From: Mesorhizobium alhagi CCNWXJ12-2
GTDB lineage: Bacteria; Pseudomonadota; Alphaproteobacteria; Rhizobiales; Rhizobiaceae
Length of the DNA: 64,000 bases
NCBI RefSeq assembly: GCF_000236565.1
Contig: NZ_AHAM01000300.1
Coordinates: 1 to 64,000, forward strand
Direction of reading: 5' to 3'
This document shows positions 17,180-27,460 of this stretch, in pieces (positions within the stretch are counted from its first letter, which is position 1; the number at the start of each line of letters is the position of its first letter). The notes beneath the pieces were generated by a model, which was given only the letters and a program-made list of their open reading frames with translations, had not been told where the DNA came from and ran no database searches. A program made the position numbers and the translations under genes.

Positions 17180-18505
17180 ATGCCCGCACCGCTCATGCAC
17201 ATTGAATCCAGTTCATCGCTGCCTCGGGAGGCAGATGTCGTGGTGATTGGCGGCGGCGTGGTGGGCGTGTTCAGCGCGTACTACCTGGCGCGCCGCGGCA
17301 TCAAGGTGGCTCTGGTCGAGAAGGGGCGGGTTGCAGCGGAGCAGTCCAGCCGCAACTGGGGCTGGTGCCGCCAGCAGAACCGCGATGCGCGCGAGCTGCC
17401 GATGGCAACGAAGAGCCTCGATCTCTGGGAGAAAGTGACACAGGAGACCGGCCAAGACACCGGCTTTCGCCGTTGCGGGCTCCTCTATCTCTCGCAAAGC
17501 GACGATGAGCTGGCGGGCTGGGCAAAGTGGCGCGATTTTGCGAGGACGGTCGGCGTCACGACGCATGTGCTGAGCGCCGAAGAAGCCACCGAGAAGGGTA
17601 AGGCAACCGGACGCAAGTGGAAGGGCGGCGTTTTCTCACCGACCGACGGAACGGCAGACACCTCGAAGGCCGTGCCTGTTGCCGCGCGTGGGATCATTGC
17701 AGCTGGCGGCACCGTGCATCAGCATTGCGCGGCTCGTGGCATAGAGCTGAGCGCCGGCCGGGTCAGTGGTGTCGTGACGGAAGCGGGAACCATCCAGACG
17801 AAGATCGTCGTCATGGCCGGAGGGGCGTGGGCTTCGTCCTTCTGCAACCAGCTTGGTATCCGCTTCCCACAAGCTTCCGTGCGTTCTTCCATTCTAGCCG
17901 TGGCGCCCGGCGCAAACGGCCTGCCGGATGCCCTGCATACTGCGCACGTCTCGCTGACGCGGCGCGGCAACGGTGGATTCACGCTGGCGATCAGCGGGCG
18001 CGCGCGCGTCGATTTCACGACGCAGCAGTTCAGGTTCAGCCGCGAGTTCGTGCCCATGTTCGCCCGCCGCTGGCGCAGTCTCGCCCCGGGTGCATTCGAG
18101 GGCTGGCGTCAAGGTCATGAAAGCCTGGGTAAATGGGCTCTCGACGACATCACACCAATGGAGCGGAACCGGATTCTCGACCCCAAGCCTGACATGAAGC
18201 AGATTCGCCTGACACATCAAAGAGCCTGCGAATTGCTGCCTGAACTCAAACGCGTCGCGATTTCCGATGCCTGGGCAGGTTATGTCGACAGCACGCCTGA
18301 CGGCATCCCGGCAATCGGTGAAGTGGAGGGGATTCCGGGCTTCATTCTAGCCGCGGGATTTAGCGGCCACGGGTTCGGGATCGGCCCCGGCGCGGGGCAC
18401 ATGATTGCCGATATCATCACCGGCAGCGAGCCGATCGTCGATCCGCGTCCCTACAAGCCCGAACGTCTGAAAATGGCTGCCTGGGGCAAGGTCGCTGAAT
18501 TCTGA
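17180..18505 (+). CDS. FAD-dependent D-amino-acid-dehydrogenase-like oxidoreductase
   Basis: A 441-residue DAO-family flavoprotein with the dinucleotide loop VVIGGGVVGVFSAYYLA near residue 20, the SSRNWGWCRQQ segment in place of the GRNGG signature of its paralogues, and a C-terminal AGFSGHGFGIGPGAG loop that closes over FAD. The ATG at 17180 has no obvious ribosome-binding site; an in-frame ATG at 17195 is an alternative. The stop overlaps an ATG at 18505 (TGATG), so the following dehydrogenase gene is in the same transcript. Members of this branch dehydrogenate D-amino acids, sarcosine-like or hydroxyproline-like secondary amines. It is more divergent from the 3217 and 9362 enzymes than those are from each other. 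Confidence 0.9.
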   Translation: MPAPLMHIESSSSLPREADVVVIGGGVVGVFSAYYLARRGIKVALVEKGRVAAEQSSRNWGWCRQQNRDARELPMATKSLDLWEKVTQETGQDTGFRRCGLLYLSQSDDELAGWAKWRDFARTVGVTTHVLSAEEATEKGKATGRKWKGGVFSPTDGTADTSKAVPVAARGIIAAGGTVHQHCAARGIELSAGRVSGVVTEAGTIQTKIVVMAGGAWASSFCNQLGIRFPQASVRSSILAVAPGANGLPDALHTAHVSLTRRGNGGFTLAISGRARVDFTTQQFRFSREFVPMFARRWRSLAPGAFEGWRQGHESLGKWALDDITPMERNRILDPKPDMKQIRLTHQRACELLPELKRVAISDAWAGYVDSTPDGIPAIGEVEGIPGFILAAGFSGHGFGIGPGAGHMIADIITGSEPIVDPRPYKPERLKMAAWGKVAEF

Positions 18506-18555
18506 TGAGGGCCGCCCTGGGCGGCGTCACGATAAGCAACACGGGGAAGTTCCGC

Positions 18556-19628
<1,073 letters not shown>

Positions 19629-19640
19629 TAGGCTTTTCCT

Positions 19641-20117
19641 ATGAAGCTCGACAAGATCGACATCAAAATTCTATGCGAATTGCAGAAGCATGGGCGGATT
19701 TCCAACGTCGAGCTGGCGGAACTGGTTAATCTTTCAGCGAGCCCATGTCTCATGCGGGTCAAACGGCTCCAGGCGGAGGGCTTCATTACCGGTTATTCCG
19801 CCCTGATCGACGTCTCCAAGCTTGGGCAGACTCTGACGGTTTTCACTGAGATCACGCTTAGGAACCATCGCCAGAACGACTTCGCACGGTTTCTCACAAC
19901 GGTCGAGAAGATCGATTCCGTCGTCGAGTGCCACCTTGTTTCAGGCGGCTACGACTACCTGGTGAAGTTTGTCACAGCCGGAATCACCGAATACCAGACT
20001 GTCATGGAGCGTTTGATCGAAATGGACATCGGCATCGACAAATATTTCAGCTTTGTCGTGCTGAAGTCGCCTATCGTGAAATCTCATCTGCCTCTCGACA
20101 TCATCTTCAGCAATTGA
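19641..20117 (+). CDS. Lrp/AsnC-family transcriptional regulator
   Basis: A 158-residue regulator with an N-terminal AsnC-type helix-turn-helix (DKIDIKILCELQKHGRIS, then NLSASPCLMRVKRLQAEGFI) and a C-terminal RAM ligand-binding domain (GGYDYLVKFVTAG). Such proteins form octamers that sense amino acids and control adjacent catabolic or transport genes. It starts 13 bases after the dehydrogenase stop and so is probably cotranscribed with the oxidase and dehydrogenase at 17180-19628. It probably regulates the surrounding amino-acid or amine genes; the ligand is unknown. Confidence 0.92.
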   Translation: MKLDKIDIKILCELQKHGRISNVELAELVNLSASPCLMRVKRLQAEGFITGYSALIDVSKLGQTLTVFTEITLRNHRQNDFARFLTTVEKIDSVVECHLVSGGYDYLVKFVTAGITEYQTVMERLIEMDIGIDKYFSFVVLKSPIVKSHLPLDIIFSN

Positions 20118-20326
20118 GAAGGGCGACCTCTGCCTTCAGCGCAAGATGAGGGTCTGGCAAACGGCCTGGGTCCCGCTCAAGGGCGTTTTAGCCAGCTTCA
20201 TTTGAGCTACCAGGGCACACGAAGTGAGGGCGCCAATAACCGTGGACTGCCTCGCCGTCAATGCGTGAAACCCTGCTGACGGAGTTTAACCCAAGTAGCC
20301 GGACTACTCCGGCTGAAGCCGTCGGA

Positions 20327-21703
20327 TCATCCGTTCATCGCAGCCCGCACATCCTTGTCTTCAAGCGTCTGGTCAAGCGTCATCCGCGTGCGTTCGATGA
20401 TACCGTCAATGTCCTCATCGGTACAGCAGAGCGGCGGCGCATATCCCAGCACGCCATTCGCAAAAGCTCGGATGACGAGGCCGTTCTGCCATGCGCGGTC
20501 GAAGATGCGGCGCGCCGGATCGGCCTCCGGCGGCAGGCGCGTCTTGCGCTCCTTGTCGGTGACGAGTTCGACAGCCGCAAGCATGCCGCGACCGCGAACG
20601 TCGCCGACCAGAGGGTGATCGGCGAGCGAACGAAGGCCCTCCATCAGGCGCTTTCCGGCCTTTCGCCCATTGTCCAACAGGCCCTCTTCGTAGAGGCGCA
20701 GGCATTCGAGCGCGACCGCTGCGCTCACAGGATGCGCGGAATAGGTGTAGCCATGGCCGACGAGCGCCTCACCGGCCCCGTCCGCGATCGTGTCGTAAAC
20801 GTGGTCGGAGATGAAAACGGCGCCCATCGGCACATAGCCCGAGGTCAGGCCCTTCGCCGTGGTCATGAGGTCGGGGACGACAGCATCGTCTTCACACGCA
20901 AAGAGCGGACCAGTACGGCCGAAGCCGGTGATGACTTCGTCGACAACGAACAGGACATCGTGTTCCTTGCAGACAGCGCGCATGGCCTTCAGCCAGCCGG
21001 CCGGCGGAACGAGAACACCACCCGATCCCTGGATCGGCTCCACATAGAAGGCGGCGACGCGATCCGCGCCGACTTCCGAGATCTTCGCCCTTAGGGCGGC
21101 GACCGACGCTTCGATGATCGCCCGCGGATCGGAGCCGACGGGATTGCGATAGGAATAATGGGAGGGGATCTTGTGTTGCCAGTCATAAGGCACGCCGAAG
21201 CCCGCGTGAAAGACCGATAGCGCGGTCAGGCCGGACCCCGCTGTCGAGGATCCATGGTAGCCGTATTCGACCGAAATGAACTGGTCCTTCTGCGGCGTAC
21301 CCTTGGCATGGTTGTAATATCGAATGAACCGGATCGTGCTGTCGACCGCATCTGAGCCGCCGAGTGTGAAGTAAATGTGGTTGAGATCTCCCGGCGCCAG
21401 TTCGGCCAGCCTCGCAGCGAGGCGAATGGCTGGCTCGGAGCCGAGCCCGAAATAGCCCGTCGCATAGGGAAGCTCGCGCAGTTGCTTGGCGGCAGCCTCG
21501 ACGATGCTGTCCTGCCCGTAGCCGGCATTGACGCACCACAGTCCCGCAAACCCGTCGAGCAGACTGTGCCCCGTGTCGTCGGTTACCGTCGCACCCTTTG
21601 CCGATTTCAGCACCCGCACGCCCATCGCTTCATGGCCGCGATAGGACGCGACCGGGTGAACCAGATGCGCGCGGTCGAGTTCGATCAACGAGTTCGCAAG
21701 CAT
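20327..21703 (-). CDS. Class III aminotransferase (omega-amino acid/putrescine:pyruvate type)
   Basis: A 458-residue PLP aminotransferase. The start is the ATG at 21703 preceded by GGAGGA; an in-frame TTG four codons earlier is less likely. Conserved parts are GYFGLGSEPA, YHGSSTAGS, the PLP-ring aspartate in VVDEVITGFGRTG (Asp255) and the Schiff-base lysine in TTAKGLTSGY (Lys284). This subclass moves a terminal amino group from beta-alanine, putrescine or similar amines to pyruvate, leaving a semialdehyde. A succinate-semialdehyde-type dehydrogenase lies close by at 22872-24347, consistent with a transamination-then-oxidation route. It is convergent with the Lrp gene and divergent from the HAD gene at 22081. 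Confidence 0.93.
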   Translation of the reverse strand: MLANSLIELDRAHLVHPVASYRGHEAMGVRVLKSAKGATVTDDTGHSLLDGFAGLWCVNAGYGQDSIVEAAAKQLRELPYATGYFGLGSEPAIRLAARLAELAPGDLNHIYFTLGGSDAVDSTIRFIRYYNHAKGTPQKDQFISVEYGYHGSSTAGSGLTALSVFHAGFGVPYDWQHKIPSHYSYRNPVGSDPRAIIEASVAALRAKISEVGADRVAAFYVEPIQGSGGVLVPPAGWLKAMRAVCKEHDVLFVVDEVITGFGRTGPLFACEDDAVVPDLMTTAKGLTSGYVPMGAVFISDHVYDTIADGAGEALVGHGYTYSAHPVSAAVALECLRLYEEGLLDNGRKAGKRLMEGLRSLADHPLVGDVRGRGMLAAVELVTDKERKTRLPPEADPARRIFDRAWQNGLVIRAFANGVLGYAPPLCCTDEDIDGIIERTRMTLDQTLEDKDVRAAMNG

Positions 21704-22080
21704 TTCTTCCTCCAAATTAACCGAGTGCCTGACTGGTCAACGCATAGTTGTGTGGTCATGATGCAGTTCCGGCCTTCGTCTCCAGGGCGCAAGTTAGGCT
21801 GCCGCAGACCGCAGTTCCTCCCGACCAGAACCGATGCGATAGGCGTTTTGACTTTCCTTTGCCGCTGGCACCGCACCTTATGCCGAAGCACCGCCGATAG
21901 TCGCACTCCCGCCAAAGTTCGAAGCGAACTGCGGCGCAACTCTCTGCCAAAGCCCTTACACAATACAAAACAATCTGCTTCAGGGCGCATCGAATGCGGC
22001 GACTAGTCTTATCCGGTTCTCACTATGATCCTTCCCGTTAGCGGCACGCAGTGCCGACAGGATTGGAAGGATCGACGCCC
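21704..22080. promoter_or_regulatory. Divergent intergenic region between the aminotransferase and HAD genes
   Basis: A 377-base stretch between two divergently transcribed genes. It must hold both promoters, but no confident consensus, operator or structured leader was recognised. A GGAAGGA site near 22070 is the likely ribosome-binding site for the HAD gene. No open frame in it shows family character. Confidence 0.4.
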
Positions 22081-22770
22081 ATGACCCAGTTCAGACCGAA
22101 ATACATCACCTTCGACTGCTATGGCACGCTGACCAACTTCGATATGGCCGGCGCGGCGCGGCGCGTCTACGGCGAGCGCCTCTCCCCAGAGGCAATGGCC
22201 AGTTTCGTGGAGGCCTTTAGAGGCTATCGCCTTGACGAGGTGCTGGGGCAATGGAAACCCTTCCTCGAGGTGGTGCAGAATTCCATCGAACGCAGCTGCA
22301 AGCGCATTGGTATCCAGTTCAAACCCGAAGACGCCCAACGCATCTATGACGAAGTGCCGACCTGGGGTCCGCACCCCGACGTCCCGGCGGGACTGGCCAC
22401 GGTCGCCAAGGAAATCCCACTGGTGATCCTGTCCAACTCCATGGACAGCCTGATCATGTCGAATGTGGAAAAGCTCGGTGCGCCATTTCACACCGTCATC
22501 ACCGCCGAAGAGGTTGGCGCCTATAAGCCGCTGATGAAGGGCTTTGAATACATGCTCGACAAGCTCGGCTGCGGCCCGGAGGACATCACTCATGTCTCCT
22601 CCTCATTCCGCTACGACCTGATGACGGCCTACGATCTCGGCATCAAGAACAAAGTTTGGGTGAACCGAGGCCATGAGCCCGCGAACCCCTTTTACGAATA
22701 TAGCGAGATCAGGGATATCTCGGGCCTGGCCGCCGCTGTCGGCCTGGAGCCTGTTCGGGAAGTCGCGTGA
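22081..22770 (+). CDS. HAD-superfamily type II haloacid dehalogenase
   Basis: A 229-residue complete HAD enzyme of normal length. Motif I is ITFDCYGTLTNF with the nucleophilic Asp, motif II is VILSNSMD, the motif III lysine is in GAYKPLMKGF, and the motif IV region follows at THVSSSFRYD. ATG 22081 lies behind GGAAGGA; an upstream in-frame ATG at 22051 would add ten unconserved residues. It resembles the partial gene at 1-469 over its whole visible length. Type II members dehalogenate 2-haloacids; many relatives are phosphatases on small metabolites. A strong terminator follows 40 bases after the stop. Confidence 0.92.
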   Translation: MTQFRPKYITFDCYGTLTNFDMAGAARRVYGERLSPEAMASFVEAFRGYRLDEVLGQWKPFLEVVQNSIERSCKRIGIQFKPEDAQRIYDEVPTWGPHPDVPAGLATVAKEIPLVILSNSMDSLIMSNVEKLGAPFHTVITAEEVGAYKPLMKGFEYMLDKLGCGPEDITHVSSSFRYDLMTAYDLGIKNKVWVNRGHEPANPFYEYSEIRDISGLAAAVGLEPVREVA

Positions 22771-22810
22771 CGCGGGCGTCCTGTCTGTGACACCGCACTG
22801 CCTGAAGTAG

Positions 22811-22839
22811 AAAAAGGGGCGGTTGGACCGCCCCTTTTT
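22811..22839 (+). terminator. Rho-independent terminator, likely bidirectional
   Basis: AAAAAGGGGCGG and CCGCCCCTTTTT form a perfect 12-base inverted repeat around a five-base TTGGA loop, ending in T5 on the plus strand and T5 on the minus strand as well. It closes the HAD gene (stop at 22770) and, read the other way, the convergent dehydrogenase gene ending at 22872. Confidence 0.9.
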
Positions 22840-22871
22840 GTTGTAGTGGTGTTTGGTCGCAAGTGAACTGT

Positions 22872-24347
22872 CTAGTCCAGCCCGCCGACATGAAGCGTCT
22901 TGATCTCAAGGTACTCTTCCAACCCGAGCTGCGATCCTTCACGTCCCAGCCCTGACTGCTTTACTCCGCCGAAAGGCGCGACTTCGGTTGAGATCGTGCC
23001 GGTATTGAGTCCGACCATGCCGAACTCCAGCGCCTCGGCCACACGCCACGACCGTTTGAGGTTCTCCGTGTAGAAATAGGCGGCAAGGCCGAACGGCGTT
23101 CCGTTGGCGATCGCAATTGCTTCGTTCTCGGTCTCGAAGCGGAAAAGCGGCGCCACGGGTCCGAAAGTCTCTTCTGATGCCAGAAGCATTTCAGTCGTTG
23201 CCTCACCAAGTACGATGGGACGGGCGTACTGCCGGCCCTCCGGTACCAATTCGCTCTGCGCCATGATCCTTGCGCCCTTGTCCAGGGCATCCGCGAGATG
23301 CCGCTCGATCTTTTCGATGGCTGCGCCGTTGATCATTGGCCCGATGACGACACCCTCCTCAGTACCGGCGCCAACCTTCATCTTCGCTACTCGGCTGGCA
23401 AGCTTTGCAGCAAACGCCTCATAGACGCCGGTCTGCACGAGAATGCGGTTGGCGCAGACGCAGGTCTGGCCGCCATTGCGAAATTTGGAGTTTACCGCCC
23501 CTTCGACGGCGAGATCGAGATCGGCGTCGTCGAAGACGATGAAGGGCGCATTCCCGCCGAGCTCAAGGCTAAGCCTTTTGATGCCGTCGGCGGCACCCTT
23601 CATCAGAAGCGCACCGACGCGGGTCGAACCGGTGAAGGAGATCTTGCGCACCGTTTCGTTGGCCATCAGCTCTTTGCCAATCTCCGCCGGCATGCCGGTC
23701 ACGATGTTGATAACGCCTGCCGGGATACCCGCTCGCTCCGCCAGGACGCCGAGCGCGAGCGCCGAAAAGGGTGTGAACTCGGACGGCTTGATCACCACCG
23801 TGCAGCCGGCGGCAAGGGCGGGCGCAACCTTGCGCGTGATCATCGCGTTTGGGAAGTTCCAGGGCGTGATGATCGCGCAGACACCGACCGCCTCTTTCAA
23901 CACCAAAATGCGCCGATCGTGGGTAGGTGACGGTATGGTCGACCCACTGACCCTGCGCGCCTCTTCCGCGAACCATTTGACGAAGGATGCCCCGTAGCGG
24001 ATTTCCGCGAGCGCTTCGGCAAGTGGCTTGCCTTGTTCCAGCGTCAGCAAGAGCGCCAGATCCTGCTCGTGCTTGCGCATGAGATCATGCCAACGCTCCA
24101 GAAGCGCCGCACGCTCGGCATGGGTCTTCCTCTTCCAGCCTTTGAACGCGTCGGACGCGGCGTCGATTGCAGCTCTGGTCTCGTCACGCCCCATATCGGG
24201 AACGGTCCCAAGAACCCTGAGGCTGGCAGGATCGGTGACATCGACCGTGGCATTTGTGTGCGCATGCTGCCAGACATCACCTACAAGTGCCTGTTGGCGG
24301 AACAGGTCCGGATCGTTCAAAGCACCAATTTTCGTGATCGCATTCAT
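22872..24347 (-). CDS. gabD: NAD(P)-dependent succinate-semialdehyde dehydrogenase-type ALDH
   Basis: A 491-residue aldehyde dehydrogenase close to GabD. Visible are TPWNFPNAMITRKVAPALAAG, the FTGSTRVG nucleotide loop, the general-base block ELGGNAPFIVFDDADLD, the catalytic cysteine in GGQTCVCANR and EETFGPVA. The two cysteines flanking V in TCVCAN are characteristic of GabD-type enzymes. The product would be succinate from the semialdehyde left by an aminotransferase such as 20327-21703. ATG 24347 overlaps the stop of the tartrate-type dehydrogenase gene as ATGA. Glutarate-semialdehyde is an alternative substrate. Confidence 0.92.
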   Translation of the reverse strand: MNAITKIGALNDPDLFRQQALVGDVWQHAHTNATVDVTDPASLRVLGTVPDMGRDETRAAIDAASDAFKGWKRKTHAERAALLERWHDLMRKHEQDLALLLTLEQGKPLAEALAEIRYGASFVKWFAEEARRVSGSTIPSPTHDRRILVLKEAVGVCAIITPWNFPNAMITRKVAPALAAGCTVVIKPSEFTPFSALALGVLAERAGIPAGVINIVTGMPAEIGKELMANETVRKISFTGSTRVGALLMKGAADGIKRLSLELGGNAPFIVFDDADLDLAVEGAVNSKFRNGGQTCVCANRILVQTGVYEAFAAKLASRVAKMKVGAGTEEGVVIGPMINGAAIEKIERHLADALDKGARIMAQSELVPEGRQYARPIVLGEATTEMLLASEETFGPVAPLFRFETENEAIAIANGTPFGLAAYFYTENLKRSWRVAEALEFGMVGLNTGTISTEVAPFGGVKQSGLGREGSQLGLEEYLEIKTLHVGGLD

Positions 24348-25408
24348 GATCGTTCCTCTGCACCTTCAGTTATTGCCGCAAGCACAGCTTGCGTGATTGC
24401 TTCCGTCCGGTCCTTGCCCGCGATCGTGCCTATTCCCCGCGCGGTCACAGACTCGATTGCCGACATCACTTCGCCTGCCGCGTTCCGCTCGCCCAGATGT
24501 TCGAGCATCATCGCTCCGGACCAGATCGCGGCGATGGGATTGGCAATGCCGAGATGCGCGATATCGGGGGCAGAACCATGCACCGGTTCGAACATGGAAG
24601 GCGCCTCGCGGTCAGGATTGATATTGGCGGATGCGGCGAAGCCCAATCCGCCCTGGATAGCCGCTCCAAGATCGGTCAGGATGTCGCCGAAAAGGTTCGA
24701 AGCAACAATCACATCGAGGCTTTCGGGCGCCATGACCATGCGGGCCGCCATGGCGTCGATGTGGTAGTGCGAGACCTCCACGTCGCGATATTCCTTTGCT
24801 ACCTCGCGCGTCACCTCATCCCAGAAGACCATGGAATATTTCTGTGCATTGGATTTGGTCACCGATGCGAGTTTCTTCCGGCGCGCACGCGCCTGCTCGA
24901 AGCCGAAGCGGATGATGCGTTCGACACCCACACGCGTGAAGATCGCGGTTTCAACCGCAACTTCATTACCCGTGCCCGAATGAACACGTCCACCGGCGCC
25001 AGAATATTCGCCTTCCGTGTTTTCACGGATGCACAGAATATCGAATCCTTCGGAGCGAAGTGGTCCCTGAACGCCCGGCAATAGCCTGTGCGGCCTTATG
25101 TTGGCATATTGCGTGAACGCCTTTCGGATCGGCAGCAGCAGCCCGTGGAGCGATACCGCGTCCGGCACCTCGGCCGGCCAGCCGACAGAGCCGAGATAGA
25201 TCGCATCAAATTTTCGCAAGATCTCGATGCCGTCCTTCGGCATCATTGCGCCTGTTTTCCGGTAGTATGCGCAGGACCACGGGAAGTTCGTCCCTTCGAG
25301 GCCGAAACCACCGCGCTTTGCGGCTGCCCGCAACACCTGCCATGCGGCTTGCGTTACATCCTTGCCGACGCCGTCGCCCGGGATCAGCGCTATGGAATAG
25401 GTCTTCAT
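24344..25408 (-). CDS. Tartrate dehydrogenase/decarboxylase-like beta-decarboxylating dehydrogenase
   Basis: A 354-residue member of the isocitrate/isopropylmalate dehydrogenase family, of normal length. It carries IALIPGDGVGKDV at the N-terminus, CIRENTEGEYSG, the VTKSNAQKYSMVFWDEV catalytic lysine region, ASNLFGDILTDLGA with metal-binding aspartates, and FEPVHGSAPDIA adenine-binding loop. It oxidises and decarboxylates D-malate, tartrate or similar acids with NAD and Mn or Mg. It is coupled by ATGA overlaps both to the deleted ALDH upstream and to gabD downstream. It is the intact paralogue of the frameshifted gene at 18556-19628. Confidence 0.92.
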   Translation of the reverse strand: MKTYSIALIPGDGVGKDVTQAAWQVLRAAAKRGGFGLEGTNFPWSCAYYRKTGAMMPKDGIEILRKFDAIYLGSVGWPAEVPDAVSLHGLLLPIRKAFTQYANIRPHRLLPGVQGPLRSEGFDILCIRENTEGEYSGAGGRVHSGTGNEVAVETAIFTRVGVERIIRFGFEQARARRKKLASVTKSNAQKYSMVFWDEVTREVAKEYRDVEVSHYHIDAMAARMVMAPESLDVIVASNLFGDILTDLGAAIQGGLGFAASANINPDREAPSMFEPVHGSAPDIAHLGIANPIAAIWSGAMMLEHLGERNAAGEVMSAIESVTARGIGTIAGKDRTEAITQAVLAAITEGAEERS

Positions 25409-25995
25409 GGACAGCCTTTCCTAGAGATCAATATGCACGCTCTTGGATTTGCGATTGGCGAGGTACGCTTCCGGCCCGAGATTCTTGCGCCGGATGTTTG
25501 TAGCCGCTGGTCGGAAGGATATGATGGCGCGTGCGACCCATATCGGTTCACCCCGCCCGTTCCCGCCTGCAGAGCCTTGGCGATACGAACGGCGCCGGAA
25601 AGATCGCGGGTGTAGGGCCGGGGCCTAGGTCGGGCAATCGGCATCTGCTCGGCAATCACCTTGACGTCGGTGCCGACAAGCTGTGCAATCGGACGCGCTG
25701 TCGAGACGGCTTCAAGCCGCCCCAGCGTCAATGCCTCCTTCTGGATCAAATCGGCCCAACGCTGCAGCGCAACGACCCGTTCGCGCGGCCTGACATCCGC
25801 CCAGCCGCTCGTCCTCAGCAACTGTTTTGCCGTTTGCACGACGCAGTCGACCAAATCCGCGACGGGCCAAGCGCCATAGCGCTTGCCATCGGACGGGCGG
25901 CGCATTTCCAGTGCGCCGTCCGTCTGCACCCGTTCACCGCCGATGCAGTGATAAAGCGGAAGATCGGGTGTGTCGGGGTCGAAGCTTAACGTCAC
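25405..25995 (-). pseudogene. Aldehyde dehydrogenase pseudogene with a large internal deletion
   Basis: The first 115 or so residues match the N-terminus of an ALDH (YHCIGGERV, then ALQRWADLI and KEALTLGRLEAVSTARP), but the next recognisable piece is the C-terminal RIAKALQAGT and VNRYG. About 300 residues, including the nucleotide loop, the general base and the catalytic cysteine, are missing, and the tail after VNRYG is degenerate. The open frame of 196 residues persists and ends in an ATGA overlap with the downstream dehydrogenase, so it may still be translated and could serve coupling only. It would be enzymatically dead. Confidence 0.8.
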
Positions 25996-26146
25996 TGTGC
26001 ACCTCGCACGATCGTTTCATCGGAACGATAGTGGACCGCGCACCGCATTTTTCATCGAGGATGAGCCCACTGACAGTGTCGAATTGCGTAAGTCAGGATT
26101 GGGACAGCCAATTGTTCTGGAATGCCGGCGCACCTAAAGGCCGCAC

Positions 26147-26503
26147 TCAATCAGAGACGCAGACATAGATCTTTCGCACAGTTTCGATCGTGCGCCAGAC
26201 GCCGACAAAGCCGGGCTTCATCACAAAGCTGTCGCCGGCGCGGTAAGTCTTCGTCTCACCGCCCTTTTCCTCGATTTCGACGAGCCCCGAAATGATGTGA
26301 CAGAACTCGCAGGTTGTGCCCTTGATCGAATGCGTCTCGCCGGGCGTCGCCTCCCAGACGCCGGTCAGAACCTTCTCACCTTTCGAGGCGTCCTGCGCCC
26401 AGGTCTTGAAGGATGGAGTACCGGAAATGAGCCGCTCCGGCATCGGCAATGCCTCCTTCGGCGTGAAGGCGGGATTTGTGTCGATCGTGATCAGAAGTGA
26501 CAT
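26147..26503 (-). CDS. Cupin domain protein (DUF861 type)
   Basis: A 118-residue single-domain cupin. The first cupin motif is seen around WEATPGETHSIKGTTCEFCHIISG and the second around RAGDSFVMKPGFVGVW. DUF861-type cupins include ureidoglycine aminohydrolase-like proteins and many small proteins found next to amino-acid oxidases, whose roles are mostly unknown. It follows the hydroxypyruvate reductase gene by 14 bases on the same strand. The metal-ligand pattern is reduced (few histidines), so catalysis is uncertain and a binding role is possible. Confidence 0.85.
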   Translation of the reverse strand: MSLLITIDTNPAFTPKEALPMPERLISGTPSFKTWAQDASKGEKVLTGVWEATPGETHSIKGTTCEFCHIISGLVEIEEKGGETKTYRAGDSFVMKPGFVGVWRTIETVRKIYVCVSD

Positions 26504-26517
26504 TTGAGGTTTCCTGG

Positions 26518-27441
26518 TTAGTAGCCGAGCGTCTGATCGATGAGGCCGATCAGAGCTTTCCCGGCGCGGTGGCGCCGGATGTTGTCCACGACGGATTGCG
26601 CCGCCGTATGTGGTTGCGTCACCGAGGCGATATGCGGCGTGATCGCCACTTTCGGGTGCTGCCAGAGCGGATGGTCTTCCTGCAGCGGCTCGGGATCGGT
26701 GACATCGAGCATTGCCGCGGCGAGATGACCACTATCGAGGGCGTTGATCAGCGCAGCTTGATCCAGTTGCGGCCCGCGGCCCACATGTAGCAGCCGCGCC
26801 CCAAACGGCAGCATGGAGAATAGCTCTGCATGGAGAACGCCGCGGGTTTGTTCCGTAAGCGGCAGAAGGCAGACGAGAATATCCGTCTGCGCAAGAAAGT
26901 CGGCAAGCTGGTGGGCGCCATGAAAGCAGACGACCCCTTCGATCTCCTTCTTGCTTCGGCTCCAACCGGTGAGAGGAAAGCGAAACGGCTGCAATCGCTC
27001 GATAGCCGCCTGCGCCAGCATACCGAGGCCGAGAAAACCCACACGACGCTCGGTTGCCTGCGGGACGGCAAGAGCCCGCCACGTGTGGCTCTTTTGCTGT
27101 TCGCGATAGGCAAACATCTCCCGGTGTAGGCTCAGCACTCCCAGAACGACGTATTCCTGCATCATGCATATGATGCCGTCCTCCACCATGCGCACCAGCT
27201 TGACGCCTTCGGGCACACTTCCAGACGTGAACTGGTCGACGCCGGCGCCGAGGGAAAACAGAACTTCGAGATTGCGATAGCGCGAGATATCGTCAGGCGC
27301 CGTCCAGGTCAGAAGGTAGCGCACCTCTCTCGGGTCAACTGTTTCGCTGCAATGGAAGAATGCGAGGTCCGGAAGCTCGCGCCCAAAAACCTCGCGGAAG
27401 ACTGCCCCGCGCGCGGCATCGGAATTGAAAAGAAATGCCAT
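26518..27441 (-). CDS. ghrA: Glyoxylate/hydroxypyruvate reductase A-like 2-hydroxyacid dehydrogenase
   Basis: A 307-residue D-2-hydroxyacid dehydrogenase of the GhrA branch. The start is the ATG at 27441 (MAFLFNSDA). It has the NAD-binding glycine-rich region [11 protein letters not shown], the substrate-binding [10 protein letters not shown] with its catalytic arginine, and the [15 protein letters not shown] segment followed by TPHIAS carrying the catalytic histidine. It reduces glyoxylate or hydroxypyruvate with NADPH. It is 19 bases after the ArgE-like gene. Glyoxylate could arise from glycine oxidation elsewhere in the island, which is an inference. Confidence 0.9.
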   Translation of the reverse strand: MAFLFNSDAARGAVFREVFGRELPDLAFFHCSETVDPREVRYLLTWTAPDDISRYRNLEVLFSLGAGVDQFTSGSVPEGVKLVRMVEDGIICMMQEYVVLGVLSLHREMFAYREQQKSHTWRALAVPQATERRVGFLGLGMLAQAAIERLQPFRFPLTGWSRSKKEIEGVVCFHGAHQLADFLAQTDILVCLLPLTEQTRGVLHAELFSMLPFGARLLHVGRGPQLDQAALINALDSGHLAAAMLDVTDPEPLQEDHPLWQHPKVAITPHIASVTQPHTAAQSVVDNIRRHRAGKALIGLIDQTLGY

Positions 27442-27460
27442 GGAACCCGCCCTCTCCAAT

